Origin: JBALVT01 sp047612385
GTDB lineage: Bacteria; Pseudomonadota; Gammaproteobacteria; Pseudomonadales; Halieaceae
Assembly: GCA_047612385.1 (NCBI GenBank)
Contig: JBLGAR010000006.1
Coordinates: forward strand, 1 to 64,000
Length of the DNA: 64,000 bases
Direction: 5' to 3'
Shown here: one piece after another, positions 46,406 to 54,719 of the stretch
Layout of the letters: each line of letters begins with the position of its first letter
How positions within the stretch are numbered: position 1 is the stretch's first letter
The notes under the pieces: generated by a model
The model's database searches: none
The model's input: the letters and a program-made list of their open reading frames with translations, nothing else
Told to the model about the DNA's origin: nothing
Program-made: the position numbers and the translations under genes

Positions 46406-47551
46406 CTAGCGTGCAGCCATGAGAGGCGCATGACTGTCGTCCCTCTCGATAAGGCGCGAAATACGGGGTACTGGCGGTTGACTGTCAGATATTTGAACAG
46501 ATTGAACCTGGTTGCGGCCCGCCTTTTTAGCGCTGAGCAATCTCTGCTGCGCCAATTCGATTAGCTCCACTGGGTCCATGTCTCTGTCAGTTCGGATACT
46601 TGCCACTCCAAACGTCAATGTGACTTTTTGCAGGCTTGAGTCCTCTAGTACAATATCGGCCTCCGCCACGGCTGTCCGTAACTTCTCCGCTGATAGCACC
46701 GCTTGTCTTGGATTAGCATAAGGCAGGATGATGGCAAATTTCTCACCGCCGTAACGTCCAAGATAGTGATCCTGCTGGCCAATATGCTCACCTAGAATGG
46801 AGGCTACTTGTACCAGGCACCGATCGCCTGAATTATTCCCAAACTGCTTGTTGAACTGTCTAAATAGGTCCATGTCGGCAAGAACGATACTCAGCCATTC
46901 ATTATTTTTACAGGCCTTTGCCGTTGTGACTGCAAGCATCTTATCGACCGCTTTGCGATTGCCCAAGCCGGTCAGAAAATCATGAGTGACGTTCTGGTCT
47001 ATGAGATCAGGCATGACCGTTGGAATTGCAGCGTAGCGCCCTATGGCCCAACCTACCAAAACGGTGTTTAGCCCCAAATCTACCGATCTCAATAGCATCA
47101 GGTTTTCAGGTGTAGCCGGACCCAGTGTAAGTTCGAAGGCCACAATAATGTCCCCCATCAAAACAGGCAGACTGAGCAAAATTAGCGCGAGGGCAATTAG
47201 ACCGGCGCTGCGATTGATCATCATGGTTGCCAGAAGGGGGATCACTGTGAATAGCATCACGGTGGGCGAGATCGAGCTCGCTGAGGAGTCGCCCGACAAA
47301 AGTAGGATAACGGACCAAAACCCCAGCAAAATCGAAGCCGACCATGCGGTGGAGTTACACATTCTTACTGAGACAAAGCTCCAGCTGCAGACCCCCGCGC
47401 TCAAGACCAGTAACACGGCCACGTTAGATTGATACATTCCAGTCACCAATCTGAGGATCAGCCCAAGAAGAGAGAACACCCCCAATACTGCTGAAACGCA
47501 CATTACCAGGTCTCTTTTGCGTGTATCGGTTTGTGTAATTGGTTCGAGCAT
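46406..47551 (-). CDS. Membrane-anchored GGDEF-domain protein with altered signature (GGEKF)
   Basis: A 381-residue protein with about five N-terminal membrane helices (residues 18-190) and a C-terminal GGDEF domain (about 205-360). GGDEF domains make cyclic di-GMP. Here the signature at residues 268-272 is GGEKF: a Lys replaces the conserved acidic residue that binds metal. HDFLTGLGNRKAVDKML and DMDLFRQFNKQFGNNSGD are otherwise typical, though the usual His of YGHxxGD is Asn. Activity is therefore doubtful; it may be a receptor or inactive partner. No I-site RxxD was identified with confidence. Confidence 0.87.
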   Translation of the reverse strand: MLEPITQTDTRKRDLVMCVSAVLGVFSLLGLILRLVTGMYQSNVAVLLVLSAGVCSWSFVSVRMCNSTAWSASILLGFWSVILLLSGDSSASSISPTVMLFTVIPLLATMMINRSAGLIALALILLSLPVLMGDIIVAFELTLGPATPENLMLLRSVDLGLNTVLVGWAIGRYAAIPTVMPDLIDQNVTHDFLTGLGNRKAVDKMLAVTTAKACKNNEWLSIVLADMDLFRQFNKQFGNNSGDRCLVQVASILGEHIGQQDHYLGRYGGEKFAIILPYANPRQAVLSAEKLRTAVAEADIVLEDSSLQKVTLTFGVASIRTDRDMDPVELIELAQQRLLSAKKAGRNQVQSVQISDSQPPVPRISRLIERDDSHAPLMAAR

Positions 47552-48019
47552 AGATAAATCTCTCTATGGTGACTCAGCTGTAGCCTTTTCGTTTATCGAC
47601 CGATCTTGGCGATACTTGAGTGATGGCTTCACTTTTCCTGCTTTTATTTTCTAATAACCACCTTCGCCAGCTGCTACAAAACCTGGTTGAACCCAAATTG
47701 GCCATTTTTATGCTGGTTTACGCTCTCAAAGGGATTCAACTGAAAAATATACTCAAAGGAGCAGTATTATACGTTTGTTCATCTTAATACCTTGTCTGTT
47801 GATGCTCGGTGCCTGCCAGTCCGCCCTGGAACAGCTATAGCGCCGACGAGTTCATTGCCAGTATGAAATAATGGATTTCACTCACAGCTGAGTCAGAGCA
47901 GGAATAACGAGGAGATTGGAACCAGTTTGCAGTTTTTTTTTGATGACATGCCTTTTTGTGTGGAACATCACAGATCCGACAGTACGTAGATGTAAATAGC
48001 CCCCGGGCTTGCTATTACC
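47552..48019. other. Gap between the GGDEF gene and a small ORF
   Basis: Apart from a possible lipoprotein relic (47775-47871) no gene is seen. AT-rich sequence at 47630-47770 may carry the GGDEF-gene promoter (reverse). The remainder up to 48019 shows no recognisable element. Confidence 0.3.
47775..47871 (+). pseudogene. Small lipoprotein relic with one frameshift (tentative)
   Basis: From TTG 47775 the frame reads LFILIPCLLMLGACQSALEQ and stops at a TAG; the hydrophobic run and LGAC lipobox look like a lipoprotein signal. A shift near 47825 would continue it as NSYSADEFIASMK and end at 47871. AAAGGAG at 47755-47761 could be its ribosome-binding site. Very short, so chance is possible. Confidence 0.3.
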
Positions 48020-48256
48020 ATGGTGCACCGCAAGTTTTTGGGGGTCACCGTGGCAAGCACAACACTGCAGGGAATCGAAAATACATCAGCGCAGGGTGCG
48101 TTCCGGGCTAGAATGCAGGCACAATGCTTTCAGGTGGAGCGCTATCGGATGGCTCTGCTAATTAACGAAGGCAGGCGATTGACGCCCGATGAGGCCGCCC
48201 TGGAATGGATTACTCGGTTTGCCAAAGCATTCGCCGATTTTCACGACGCTGCCTAG
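48020..48256 (+). CDS. Small hypothetical protein
   Basis: A 78-residue frame from ATG 48020. The C-terminal half (VERYRMALLINEGRRLTPDE then AALEWITRFAKAFADFH) has the charge pattern of a small helical protein and recalls short conserved proteins with an EAALxWI motif, but I cannot name a family. The first ~30 residues look unrelated and the true start may lie further in. Its 3' end overlaps the end of a reverse-strand relic, and the region around it is decayed. Confidence 0.4.
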   Translation: MVHRKFLGVTVASTTLQGIENTSAQGAFRARMQAQCFQVERYRMALLINEGRRLTPDEAALEWITRFAKAFADFHDAA

Positions 48257-48849
48257 GCACGCGAGCTTGTAATAAGGCTATTGGTAGGACGCTATCGCAC
48301 TCTGACCGTTTTCTGAAGAATTCAAAGCGCCGTATTTGCGTTGATACATCAGTATCGCCCTCCACCAACAAGTCGTCGATATTTTCATGTCGTCCGTGTT
48401 CGAATTCAACAATACCGTGAGAAAACTCCAGCTCATAGCCCCAATGTTTTTTTTGAGAGCGCTTTTTCAAGGCCTTTTTTATCCGGTATATCACAGCTTT
48501 GCTCTGCTCCATCTTGCGAGTATATCCGAGGCGCGTGATATGGGGCTCCCCGGTTACCAATGGATTATCGACAAATCTTTTGTCTTTTTTGGTATCGGGG
48601 ACGCAAAAAATGTCCTCCCCGAGGATCGCATGACCGCAAAAAGAGATGTCTCGAGGTGTTTCTAAGACGTCTAGCCCAGTGCAGGACTTAAACCACTGAC
48701 GGTTGCCGTCTACTAGGCTCACCAGAGAAATAGGGACATTAAACATGCGTTTTGCCATGCGCGTTAGCCGATCAAACGCTCTTCAGCCGTTGTGTCGAGA
48801 ACGCCTGGCGAGCGCAGCGCACAAAGGCGAGCTTCACCCTCTAGAGCTG
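48210..48849 (-). pseudogene. GAF-domain sensor remnant fused to a charged segment
   Basis: The N-terminal part of a GAF-domain sensor is readable in two frames. Just downstream of the yidB-like stop one frame reads EGEARLCALRSPGVLDTTAE; after a one-base shift near 48790 it continues FDRLTRMAKRMFNVPISLVS, NRQWFKSCTGLDVLETPRDI and SFCGHAILGEDIF, ending near NPLVTGEPHI. The GAF domain then breaks off. The same frame continues into an unrelated charged segment from Met 48512 (KKALKKRSQKKHWGYELEFS, IVEFEHGRHENIDDLL, RRFEFFRKRSECDS) to a stop at 48210. That part could be a small gene of its own. Confidence 0.7.
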
Positions 48850-48862
48850 GTTTATTGCAATG

Positions 48863-49279
48863 CTATTTCAAAAACGACTTGGCAGCATCCATCAAGCCGC
48901 CAACTCCGCCCAGGGAATCCAGGAGATTGCCGCCACTGCTGGCTTTGTCCATCAACTGGGGGAGTGCATCTGCCAATCCGGACGCAGCGGTCGCGTTATT
49001 CAGGCCTAGTTTGGAGGCAAAATCGGAGATATTGCTGTCGCCAAGCAGATCCATAATTTTGCCTGCTGATATCGGAGCGTTTTCACCATCACCCAGCCAG
49101 GAACCCAATACACCACTTAGATCTGAATGGGCAGACATCTTATCTGCAAGTCCCGCAACATCGATATTGCCATCACCGCCTCCCATCAGAACAGATAGGG
49201 CAGAGGTGAGACTGTCACCATCGACCCCTGAGCCCAATTTTTCAGACAGTAGTTCAGTGCCGAGTTTCATTAATTCCAT
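48863..49279 (-). CDS. YidB-like (DUF937) protein
   Basis: A 138-residue small soluble protein resembling E. coli YidB. It is rich in Gly, Ser, Asp and Leu, with GLADKMSAHSDLSGVLGSWL, a GDGENAPISAGKIMDLLGDS stretch matching the conserved core, and a C-terminal GGLMDAAKSFLK. The function of the family is unknown. Start ATG 49279 (MELMKLGTEL) follows GGAGAT at good spacing. Confidence 0.8.
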   Translation of the reverse strand: MELMKLGTELLSEKLGSGVDGDSLTSALSVLMGGGDGNIDVAGLADKMSAHSDLSGVLGSWLGDGENAPISAGKIMDLLGDSNISDFASKLGLNNATAASGLADALPQLMDKASSGGNLLDSLGGVGGLMDAAKSFLK

Positions 49280-49487
49280 GTTAAATCTCCAACTTTACGG
49301 TGGATTGCGCCGAATATTATTATAGTCGTAAATCAGTTTATTGCCGTCGGTGGAGTGTAAAAACGTCGAACAATGTCCGCCTGAGCTTTGATGGCAAGGC
49401 TTTGACCCGATGCGCAGGATTTCGGCGTCTACTGTCTACACCCTGTCCAAAGATTAATGTATGATGCGCGCGCAATTCAGGTTCTAT

Positions 49488-49564
49488 GCGCCTATAGCTC
49501 AGCTGGATAGAGCATCGCCCTTCTAAGGCGAATGTCCGAGGTTCGAATCCTCGTGGGCGCGCCA
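49488..49564 (+). tRNA. tRNA-Arg (anticodon TCT)
   Basis: A 77-base cloverleaf: acceptor GCGCCTA/TGGGCGC (with one wobble pair), D arm GCTC...GAGC, anticodon stem CGCCC/GGGCG-type around the loop TTCTAAG (anticodon TCT), T arm CGAGG TTCGAAT CCTCG, encoded CCA. A TATGAT hexamer about 25 bases upstream could be its -10 box. Confidence 0.94.
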
Positions 49565-49640
49565 TTAATCGATTGCACCGATACCGGGTTTCGTAGACAA
49601 TACCGGCCCTCTGCGACTACCGCAGACGCTATGGTGACTT

Positions 49641-49745
49641 AGGCGGTCCCCTCGCAACGATAGGTAGTGAATTCCGCCAGGCCTGGAAGGGAGCAACGGT
49701 AGTTACTGACTCGTGTGCCGGGGTGTGGCTGTCTGGGTCGCCTCC
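49641..49745 (+). ncRNA. ffs: 4.5S RNA of the signal recognition particle
   Basis: A small SRP RNA of about 105 bases, partner of Ffh in membrane-protein targeting. The ends AGGCGGTCCC and GGGTCGCCTCC pair as the long stem; the apical, protein-binding part reads GCCAGGCCTGGAAGGGAGCA with the GGAA tetraloop, and TCGTGTGCCGGGGTGTGGCT matches the conserved 3' half of E. coli 4.5S RNA. ATTTTT after the stem is the likely terminator. The position directly upstream of dnaX is common in Pseudomonas-like genomes. Confidence 0.93.
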
Positions 49746-49828
49746 ATTTTTCGTCTTTGACAGTTTTATGTCGCCCTTTGGCTGGTGTATGCTAGCCCAT
49801 CGATTTTACCCAGCAAGGCAATACACGC

Positions 49829-51556
49829 ATGTCCTATCAGGTCCTAGCCCGTAAATGGCGGCCAAAGAGCTTTCGCGAAATGGTGGGCCAGGAACATGTC
49901 TTACAAGCCCTGATTAACGCGCTGGATCACGACCGACTCCACCACGCCTATCTGTTCACCGGAACAAGAGGCGTGGGCAAGACAACAATTGCTCGAATTT
50001 TAGCCAAATGTCTGAACTGCGAAAAGGGCGTGAGTTCTCAGCCGTGTGATGAGTGCAGTTCCTGTGTGGAGATTAGCGAGGGTCGAAGCGTTGATTTGTG
50101 GGAAATAGATGCCGCTTCACGTACCAAAGTGGAAGACACACGAGAGTTGCTCGACAACGTGCAATACCTGCCGACGCGTTCCCGCTATAAGGTGTACCTG
50201 ATTGACGAGGTACATATGTTGTCCAACCACAGTTTTAACGCGCTGTTGAAAACACTCGAAGAGCCACCGCCACACGTTAAGTTTCTGTTGGCCACAACCG
50301 ATCCTCAGAAATTGCCAGCCACTATTTTGTCTCGATGCCTGCAGTTCAATCTTAAGAATATGGTGCCTGAACAAATAGTCTCCCATCTGAACCATGTGTT
50401 GAGCGAGGAGATGATCGCCTTCGAAGACCCTGCGCTGTGGCTTCTTGGCAGAGCTGCCGAGGGGAGCATGCGAGACGCGTTGAGCCTTACCGATCAAGCT
50501 ATCGCTTTCGGCTCGGGTAAGCTTAATGAAGATGATGTGCGGACCATGCTGGGTAGTGTAGATCTAAGTTTTATTTATCAATTACTCGATGCCGTTATGG
50601 CCAACGATGCCACAGCGGCTCTGTCCGTAGTCGGTAAAATGTCGGAACACGCTCCGGATTTTGAAGCTAGCGTGGATGAACTTATATCCCTGATTCACCG
50701 GGTAGCTATCGCTCAGGCAGTTCCCAAGGCTGTTGACAATAACTGGGGCGATGCGGAACGTATCGTGTCGTTGGCTAGCGGAATTACCCAGGAAGACGCT
50801 CAGTTGTTTTACCAAGTGGCGATCAATGGCAAACGGGATATCGGCATGGCTGCCGACCCACGCGCCGGCTTCGAGATGTTGGTGCTGCGAATGATCGCTT
50901 TCCGCCCGGCAGCGGTACTCGATGACACCTTGGGCCCAGATGATCTTGTTTCGGTGGCCTATATTGCTCCACCGCCAGTTTCCGAGACCGTCTCCGAGTC
51001 CGTCGCCGTGGAGGTCGACACCTCTGTAAAAAAGCCCCATGAGGCGCCTGTTGTCCAGGCGTCTGAGTTCTCTGCGCCAGCGAGTATGGCTGAAACTCCT
51101 ATTGTTGATATCCCGGCAGTTGCAAACGCCGTTGTGCAGGGAGAGTTGCACTCACTGACACCAGCGACGTGGAGCGATACGCTGGCAGAGCTGGGTCTGG
51201 TCGGCATTGTTTACAATATTGCGTCCAACTGCGAATTGCGGTCACGCGAGGGCAGCGCACTGGAATTTGTACTCGATGAAAGCAGCTCGGGCTTGTTCAA
51301 CGAGGGGCATGCGGGGAAAATTCGCATGGCCCTGGAGAACTATTTCGCTGTGGAGCTAAAGGTTGTCATGCAGCCTGGGGCGGTGTCGGGAGAAACACCG
51401 GCTATGACGCGAACCCGCTTAACAGCGGAGCGTCAAAGTGAAGCCGTCGCAGAGATAGAAGGTGACCCTGTGTTACAACAATTAATTGAACGTTTCGATG
51501 GTGAGCTGGATCATGCATCCATTGTTCCTGTAGAGCCACGAGGAGAGATACGATGA
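49829..51556 (+). CDS. dnaX: DNA polymerase III subunits tau and gamma
   Basis: The full frame encodes tau, 575 residues, the clamp-loader subunit that also couples the polymerase cores and helicase. Walker A is FTGTRGVGKTTIAR; the zinc cysteines lie in CLNCEKGVSSQPCDECSSC; Walker B/DExx is YLIDEVHMLSNHSFNALLK; sensor and lid regions follow to about residue 370, then a variable linker and the tau-specific C-terminal domain. At 51010-51064 the gene carries a complete -1 frameshift cassette predicting a gamma form of about 404 residues. The stop overlaps the ybaB start (ATGA). Confidence 0.97.
   Translation: MSYQVLARKWRPKSFREMVGQEHVLQALINALDHDRLHHAYLFTGTRGVGKTTIARILAKCLNCEKGVSSQPCDECSSCVEISEGRSVDLWEIDAASRTKVEDTRELLDNVQYLPTRSRYKVYLIDEVHMLSNHSFNALLKTLEEPPPHVKFLLATTDPQKLPATILSRCLQFNLKNMVPEQIVSHLNHVLSEEMIAFEDPALWLLGRAAEGSMRDALSLTDQAIAFGSGKLNEDDVRTMLGSVDLSFIYQLLDAVMANDATAALSVVGKMSEHAPDFEASVDELISLIHRVAIAQAVPKAVDNNWGDAERIVSLASGITQEDAQLFYQVAINGKRDIGMAADPRAGFEMLVLRMIAFRPAAVLDDTLGPDDLVSVAYIAPPPVSETVSESVAVEVDTSVKKPHEAPVVQASEFSAPASMAETPIVDIPAVANAVVQGELHSLTPATWSDTLAELGLVGIVYNIASNCELRSREGSALEFVLDESSSGLFNEGHAGKIRMALENYFAVELKVVMQPGAVSGETPAMTRTRLTAERQSEAVAEIEGDPVLQQLIERFDGELDHASIVPVEPRGEIR
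51010..51064 (+). promoter_or_regulatory. Programmed -1 ribosomal frameshift signal in dnaX
   Basis: In order: GGAGG (51010-51014), which can pair with 16S rRNA; 13 bases later the heptamer A-AAA-AAG (51028-51034), in phase with the zero frame GTA AAA AAG; a 7-base spacer; then a hairpin AGGCGCCTG-TTGTC-CAGGCGTCT (51042-51064, nine pairs with one G-T). In the -1 frame the codons after the slip are GCC CCA TGA, ending gamma at 51042. E. coli dnaX uses the same heptamer with the same two stimulators. Confidence 0.88.
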
Positions 51557-51876
51557 GTAATCAATTGGGCGACCTGATGAAACAGGCCCAGCAAATGCAA
51601 GCCGATATGCAAAAAGCGCAGGCAGATCTCGCCAATGTGGAGATTATGGGTGAGTCTGGCGCCGGCCTGGTCAGCGTCACTATGACGGGGCGACATGATG
51701 TAAAACGGGTAGCCATTCATGATTCGGTTTTATCTGAGGACAAGGAAGTATTGGAAGACCTGCTAGCGGCCGCGGTGAATGACGCCGTGCGCAAAGTAGA
51801 AGCGCACAACGAAAAGGCTATGTCAGGCCTCGCATCCGGGCTCAATCTGCCCCCCGGTTTCAAGATGCCATTTTGA
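51553..51876 (+). CDS. ybaB: YbaB/EbfC nucleoid-associated protein
   Basis: A 107-residue DNA-binding protein that forms tweezer-like dimers on the nucleoid. It begins NQLGDLMKQAQQMQADMQKA and contains VEIMGESGAGLVSVTMTGRH and the end GLNLPPGFKMPF, all typical. ATG 51553 overlaps the dnaX stop by four bases, and recR follows 33 bases on: the conserved dnaX-ybaB-recR unit. Confidence 0.96.
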   Translation: MSNQLGDLMKQAQQMQADMQKAQADLANVEIMGESGAGLVSVTMTGRHDVKRVAIHDSVLSEDKEVLEDLLAAAVNDAVRKVEAHNEKAMSGLASGLNLPPGFKMPF

Positions 51877-51909
51877 CCGCCGTTTGCGTAAGTTGAATAG
51901 AGAGTAATA

Positions 51910-52509
51910 ATGAATTTTAGCCCCTCCATAGAAAATTTGATTGATGCGTTTCGCTGTTTGCCTGGCGTGGGCCCGAAGTCCGCTCAGCGTATGACCTTGC
52001 ACCTGCTAGAACGCGATAGAGAGGGGGCCGCGAAGCTGGCCGAAGCCATTGGCGAGGCTATCGACAAGGTAGGTCATTGTAAGCGCTGTAGAAACTTTAC
52101 CGAGCTTGAGGTCTGTGAAATTTGCAGCGACTCAAAACGAGATGCCACCACCATTTGCGTTGTCGAAACACCTGCGGATGTTCTGGCGGTTGAGTCCAGC
52201 AGTAGCTTCCGAGGCATTTACTTCATTCTTATGGGCCATTTGTCTCCTATCGACGGTATAGGACCTGAAGATATCGGTCTGGATTTACTGCAACAGCGCG
52301 TGCTCGACGAAAATATTCAGGAGATCATTCTTGCGACAAATCCGACGGTGGAGGGAGAGGCCACGGCCTATTACCTTACAGATTTGCTAAATGATGCTCC
52401 GGTAAAAGTCTCGCGCATTGCGCACGGTGTCCCTCTGGGCGGGGAGCTTGAATATGTCGACGGCTCTACGCTCGCACACGCCTTTAGTGGCCGACGGTTG
52501 GTAGAATAA
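51910..52509 (+). CDS. recR: Recombination mediator RecR
   Basis: A 199-residue protein that, with RecO and RecF, loads RecA on gapped DNA. It has the N-terminal helix-hairpin-helix LPGVGPKSAQRMTLHLLE, the four-cysteine zinc site CKRCRNFTELEVCEIC, and a Toprim domain (ICVVETPADVLAVESS, then ILATNPTVEGEATAYYL). Length and order match the family. The rnd ATG directly abuts its stop. Confidence 0.97.
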   Translation: MNFSPSIENLIDAFRCLPGVGPKSAQRMTLHLLERDREGAAKLAEAIGEAIDKVGHCKRCRNFTELEVCEICSDSKRDATTICVVETPADVLAVESSSSFRGIYFILMGHLSPIDGIGPEDIGLDLLQQRVLDENIQEIILATNPTVEGEATAYYLTDLLNDAPVKVSRIAHGVPLGGELEYVDGSTLAHAFSGRRLVE

Positions 52510-53628
52510 ATGTTGCACTGGGAATTACTGGAATGTGATGAAGACCTGGCGGATATGTTGGCAGATGCCAAGGGTCGCAAGGCGGTGGCGGTCGATACTG
52601 AGTTCATGCGTCGCAATACTTTTTTCCCTCAGCCGGCGTTGCTGCAGCTGTGTTTTGAAGAGACAGCCTGGTTAATTGACCCTCTTGGGATAGAAGATCT
52701 AGACCCATTGATTAAGTTGATGGAAGACCCCGGAATCGTCAAGGTCCTGCACTCTGCCAGCGAAGATCTCGAGGTTTTTCAACAGTGGTTGGGAGTGTTA
52801 CCTCAACCATTGTTCGACACCCAACGCGCGGCCGCTATAGTGGGCCGAGGATTTGGTCTGGGGTATCGCGCGTTGGTAGCAGAAATTGAAGGTGTCGATC
52901 TGCCCAAGGGCGAAACTCGATCGGACTGGCTGCAGCGACCCTTAACTGATTCCCAGTGTGATTACGCCGCGCTGGATGTTACCCATTTACTCAATGCCTG
53001 GCGGGTATTGGATGCCGAGTGTGAATCACAGGGAAAGCGGGAGTGGGTATTGGGAGATGGCAGTGATGCCTCGGCCTCGCTCGCCTCCAATACCAGCGGT
53101 TATTACAAACGAATAAAGTCGGCGTGGAAATTGAACCCCAGGGCACTTGGGGTGTTGTCCGCCGTAGGAGATTGGCGAGAGCGCACCGCCCGGCGCAAGA
53201 ACAAACCTAGAGGTTGGATTATCGACGATCAGGCCTGTATGCAATTGGCGCATCATAATCCCGGTAACCTTTCCGAGTTACAGCGGTCTATTGATCTGCC
53301 GCCGCCGGCGATTCGCCAATACGGTGAAGATTTACTGGATTTGCTGGCTCAGCAGCGAGACCTCCCCGACGAAGAAATGCCAGAGCCACTGGGCAAACCG
53401 TTGGACGCGAGGCAGCGAGGTCAGGTAAAGCAGCTTAAAAGCGCCGTAAAACTCATTGCGGGTGAGCAAGCCGTTACACCGGAAATTTTACTGACGGGTA
53501 AGGATTACGAAATGTTGGTGCGCGAAGCGCACGGGGAATCGATCGATCCACCGCTGGCCTGGAAAGGGTGGAGGGATCAGTTGGTGATTGCGCCATTGCG
53601 AGCTCTGCTGGCAGGGGAAAAGCTGTGA
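52510..53628 (+). CDS. rnd: Ribonuclease D
   Basis: A 372-residue 3'-5' exoribonuclease involved in tRNA 3' maturation. The DEDD catalytic motifs are visible: VAVDTEFMRRNTFFPQPALL (D and E), KVLHSASEDLEVF (D), and DYAALDVTHLL (Y..D). HRDC domains follow: one near 210-290 and a shorter C-terminal one. ATG 52510 lies immediately after recR; the stop overlaps the ycgL start by four bases. Confidence 0.95.
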   Translation: MLHWELLECDEDLADMLADAKGRKAVAVDTEFMRRNTFFPQPALLQLCFEETAWLIDPLGIEDLDPLIKLMEDPGIVKVLHSASEDLEVFQQWLGVLPQPLFDTQRAAAIVGRGFGLGYRALVAEIEGVDLPKGETRSDWLQRPLTDSQCDYAALDVTHLLNAWRVLDAECESQGKREWVLGDGSDASASLASNTSGYYKRIKSAWKLNPRALGVLSAVGDWRERTARRKNKPRGWIIDDQACMQLAHHNPGNLSELQRSIDLPPPAIRQYGEDLLDLLAQQRDLPDEEMPEPLGKPLDARQRGQVKQLKSAVKLIAGEQAVTPEILLTGKDYEMLVREAHGESIDPPLAWKGWRDQLVIAPLRALLAGEKL

Positions 53629-53897
53629 AACTTATCTGCCAGCTATTCCGCAGTCCTCGCAAGCCCGAGATGTACCTTTACGTGGAGAAGTCCGTTGGCT
53701 TGAAGGAAGTGCCGGAGTTTTTACTAGGCCAGTTTGGTGAGCCCGAAGCATTTATGGTGATGGTCCTTACCCCCCAAAAGTTTCTGGCCAGGGCAAACGC
53801 TACTGAAGTTATAGATGAGATACGGGACAAGGGTTTTTATTTGCAGATGCCGCCTACTTCAGCACAGTTGCTGCAGCGAGATGGCAGTGGAAGCTGA
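53625..53897 (+). CDS. ycgL: YcgL-domain protein
   Basis: A 90-residue protein of the YcgL family of unknown function. Typical stretches are CQLFRSPRKPEMYLYVEKSV and a C-terminal DKGFYLQMPP. GTG 53625 overlaps the rnd stop (GTGA) and follows AGGGGA. Its 3' end overlaps the ycgN start by 17 bases. The rnd-ycgL-ycgN order is common in gammaproteobacteria. Confidence 0.92.
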   Translation: MKLICQLFRSPRKPEMYLYVEKSVGLKEVPEFLLGQFGEPEAFMVMVLTPQKFLARANATEVIDEIRDKGFYLQMPPTSAQLLQRDGSGS

Positions 53898-54330
53898 ACC
53901 CTGGTGGAACAGCAAATCTCTCGATCAGCTATCTTCCGTCGAATGGGAGTCTCTTTGCGACGGCTGTGCAAAGTGCTGCTTGCACAAATTAGAAGATGAA
54001 GACACGGGCGAAATATTCTACACCAAAGTAAGATGTCAATATCTTGATGAGGACCAGTGCCAGTGCACAGACTATTCGCGGCGTTCCATACTAGTGCCCA
54101 ATTGCATTGCGTTGTCGGCCGAGAAAGTGCCGTCCTACGACTGGCTGCCTTCGACGTGTGCCTATCGGCTCAGGGCCAACGATCAACCGCTCCCGGATTG
54201 GCATCCGTTGGTCAGCGGAGACCGCGGGTCGGTTCACCAGGCGGGCATCTCTATTCGTGGCCGTTCGGTATCCGATGAGTTTGTGCATCCGCAAGGCTAT
54301 GAAGAACACATTATTAACTGGGTCGAGTAG
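53881..54330 (+). CDS. ycgN: UPF0260 protein YcgN
   Basis: A 149-residue cysteine-rich protein of the UPF0260/YkgJ-like group. The conserved cysteines in LCDGCAKCCLHKLED, VRCQYLDEDQCQC and LPSTCAYRL suggest an Fe-S or zinc site. The start is ATG 53881 (MAVEAEPWW), within the end of ycgL and preceded by GCGAG. Function unknown; its steady linkage with ycgL suggests a shared role. Confidence 0.93.
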   Translation: MAVEAEPWWNSKSLDQLSSVEWESLCDGCAKCCLHKLEDEDTGEIFYTKVRCQYLDEDQCQCTDYSRRSILVPNCIALSAEKVPSYDWLPSTCAYRLRANDQPLPDWHPLVSGDRGSVHQAGISIRGRSVSDEFVHPQGYEEHIINWVE

Positions 54331-54338
54331 GGGGATAA

Positions 54339-54713
54339 ATGCTTAACGAGGGATCCTATTTATCAGGTATCTATGCTTATACCGGCGCCTCTTGTGTTGT
54401 TCTTATCTACATGACCTGGTGGTTAAACCGGCACTGGCGCGCTTCCTGGGCGGCCCTGACAGTGTTGCTCATCGCCGCACTCATGTTGACCCCGACCAAT
54501 GCGGGCGAAAACATAAGCACTTTGGCTCCGGCACTGATTGTTGCTGTGTTTGAAGGCCTTATTCATGGGCCGGATGCCGCTATGCCAGCCCTCAAGCCAC
54601 TGTTGGCGATGATGGGTCTTGCCGTCGTGCTTGCCCTTATTTTACGCCTCAGTGTGTTTCGCACTCGGGGAGAAAAAACACCTGCTACCTCTGAAACTGA
54701 GGAAGCCGCCTAG
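54339..54713 (+). CDS. Small membrane protein ahead of the VWA/MoxR cluster
   Basis: A 124-residue protein with three or four predicted membrane helices (about 8-28, 35-52, 60-75, 85-104) and a short polar tail. I do not recognise a named family. The start ATG 54339 follows AGGGGGAT. It lies seven bases before a VWA-protein gene and is probably part of the same transcript and membrane complex. Confidence 0.75.
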   Translation: MLNEGSYLSGIYAYTGASCVVLIYMTWWLNRHWRASWAALTVLLIAALMLTPTNAGENISTLAPALIVAVFEGLIHGPDAAMPALKPLLAMMGLAVVLALILRLSVFRTRGEKTPATSETEEAA

Positions 54714-54719
54714 GATCTT

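Noticed and set aside
48792..49325. 177-codon forward frame opposite the YidB-like gene
   Set aside because: Pro/Ser-rich shadow of the reverse-strand gene.
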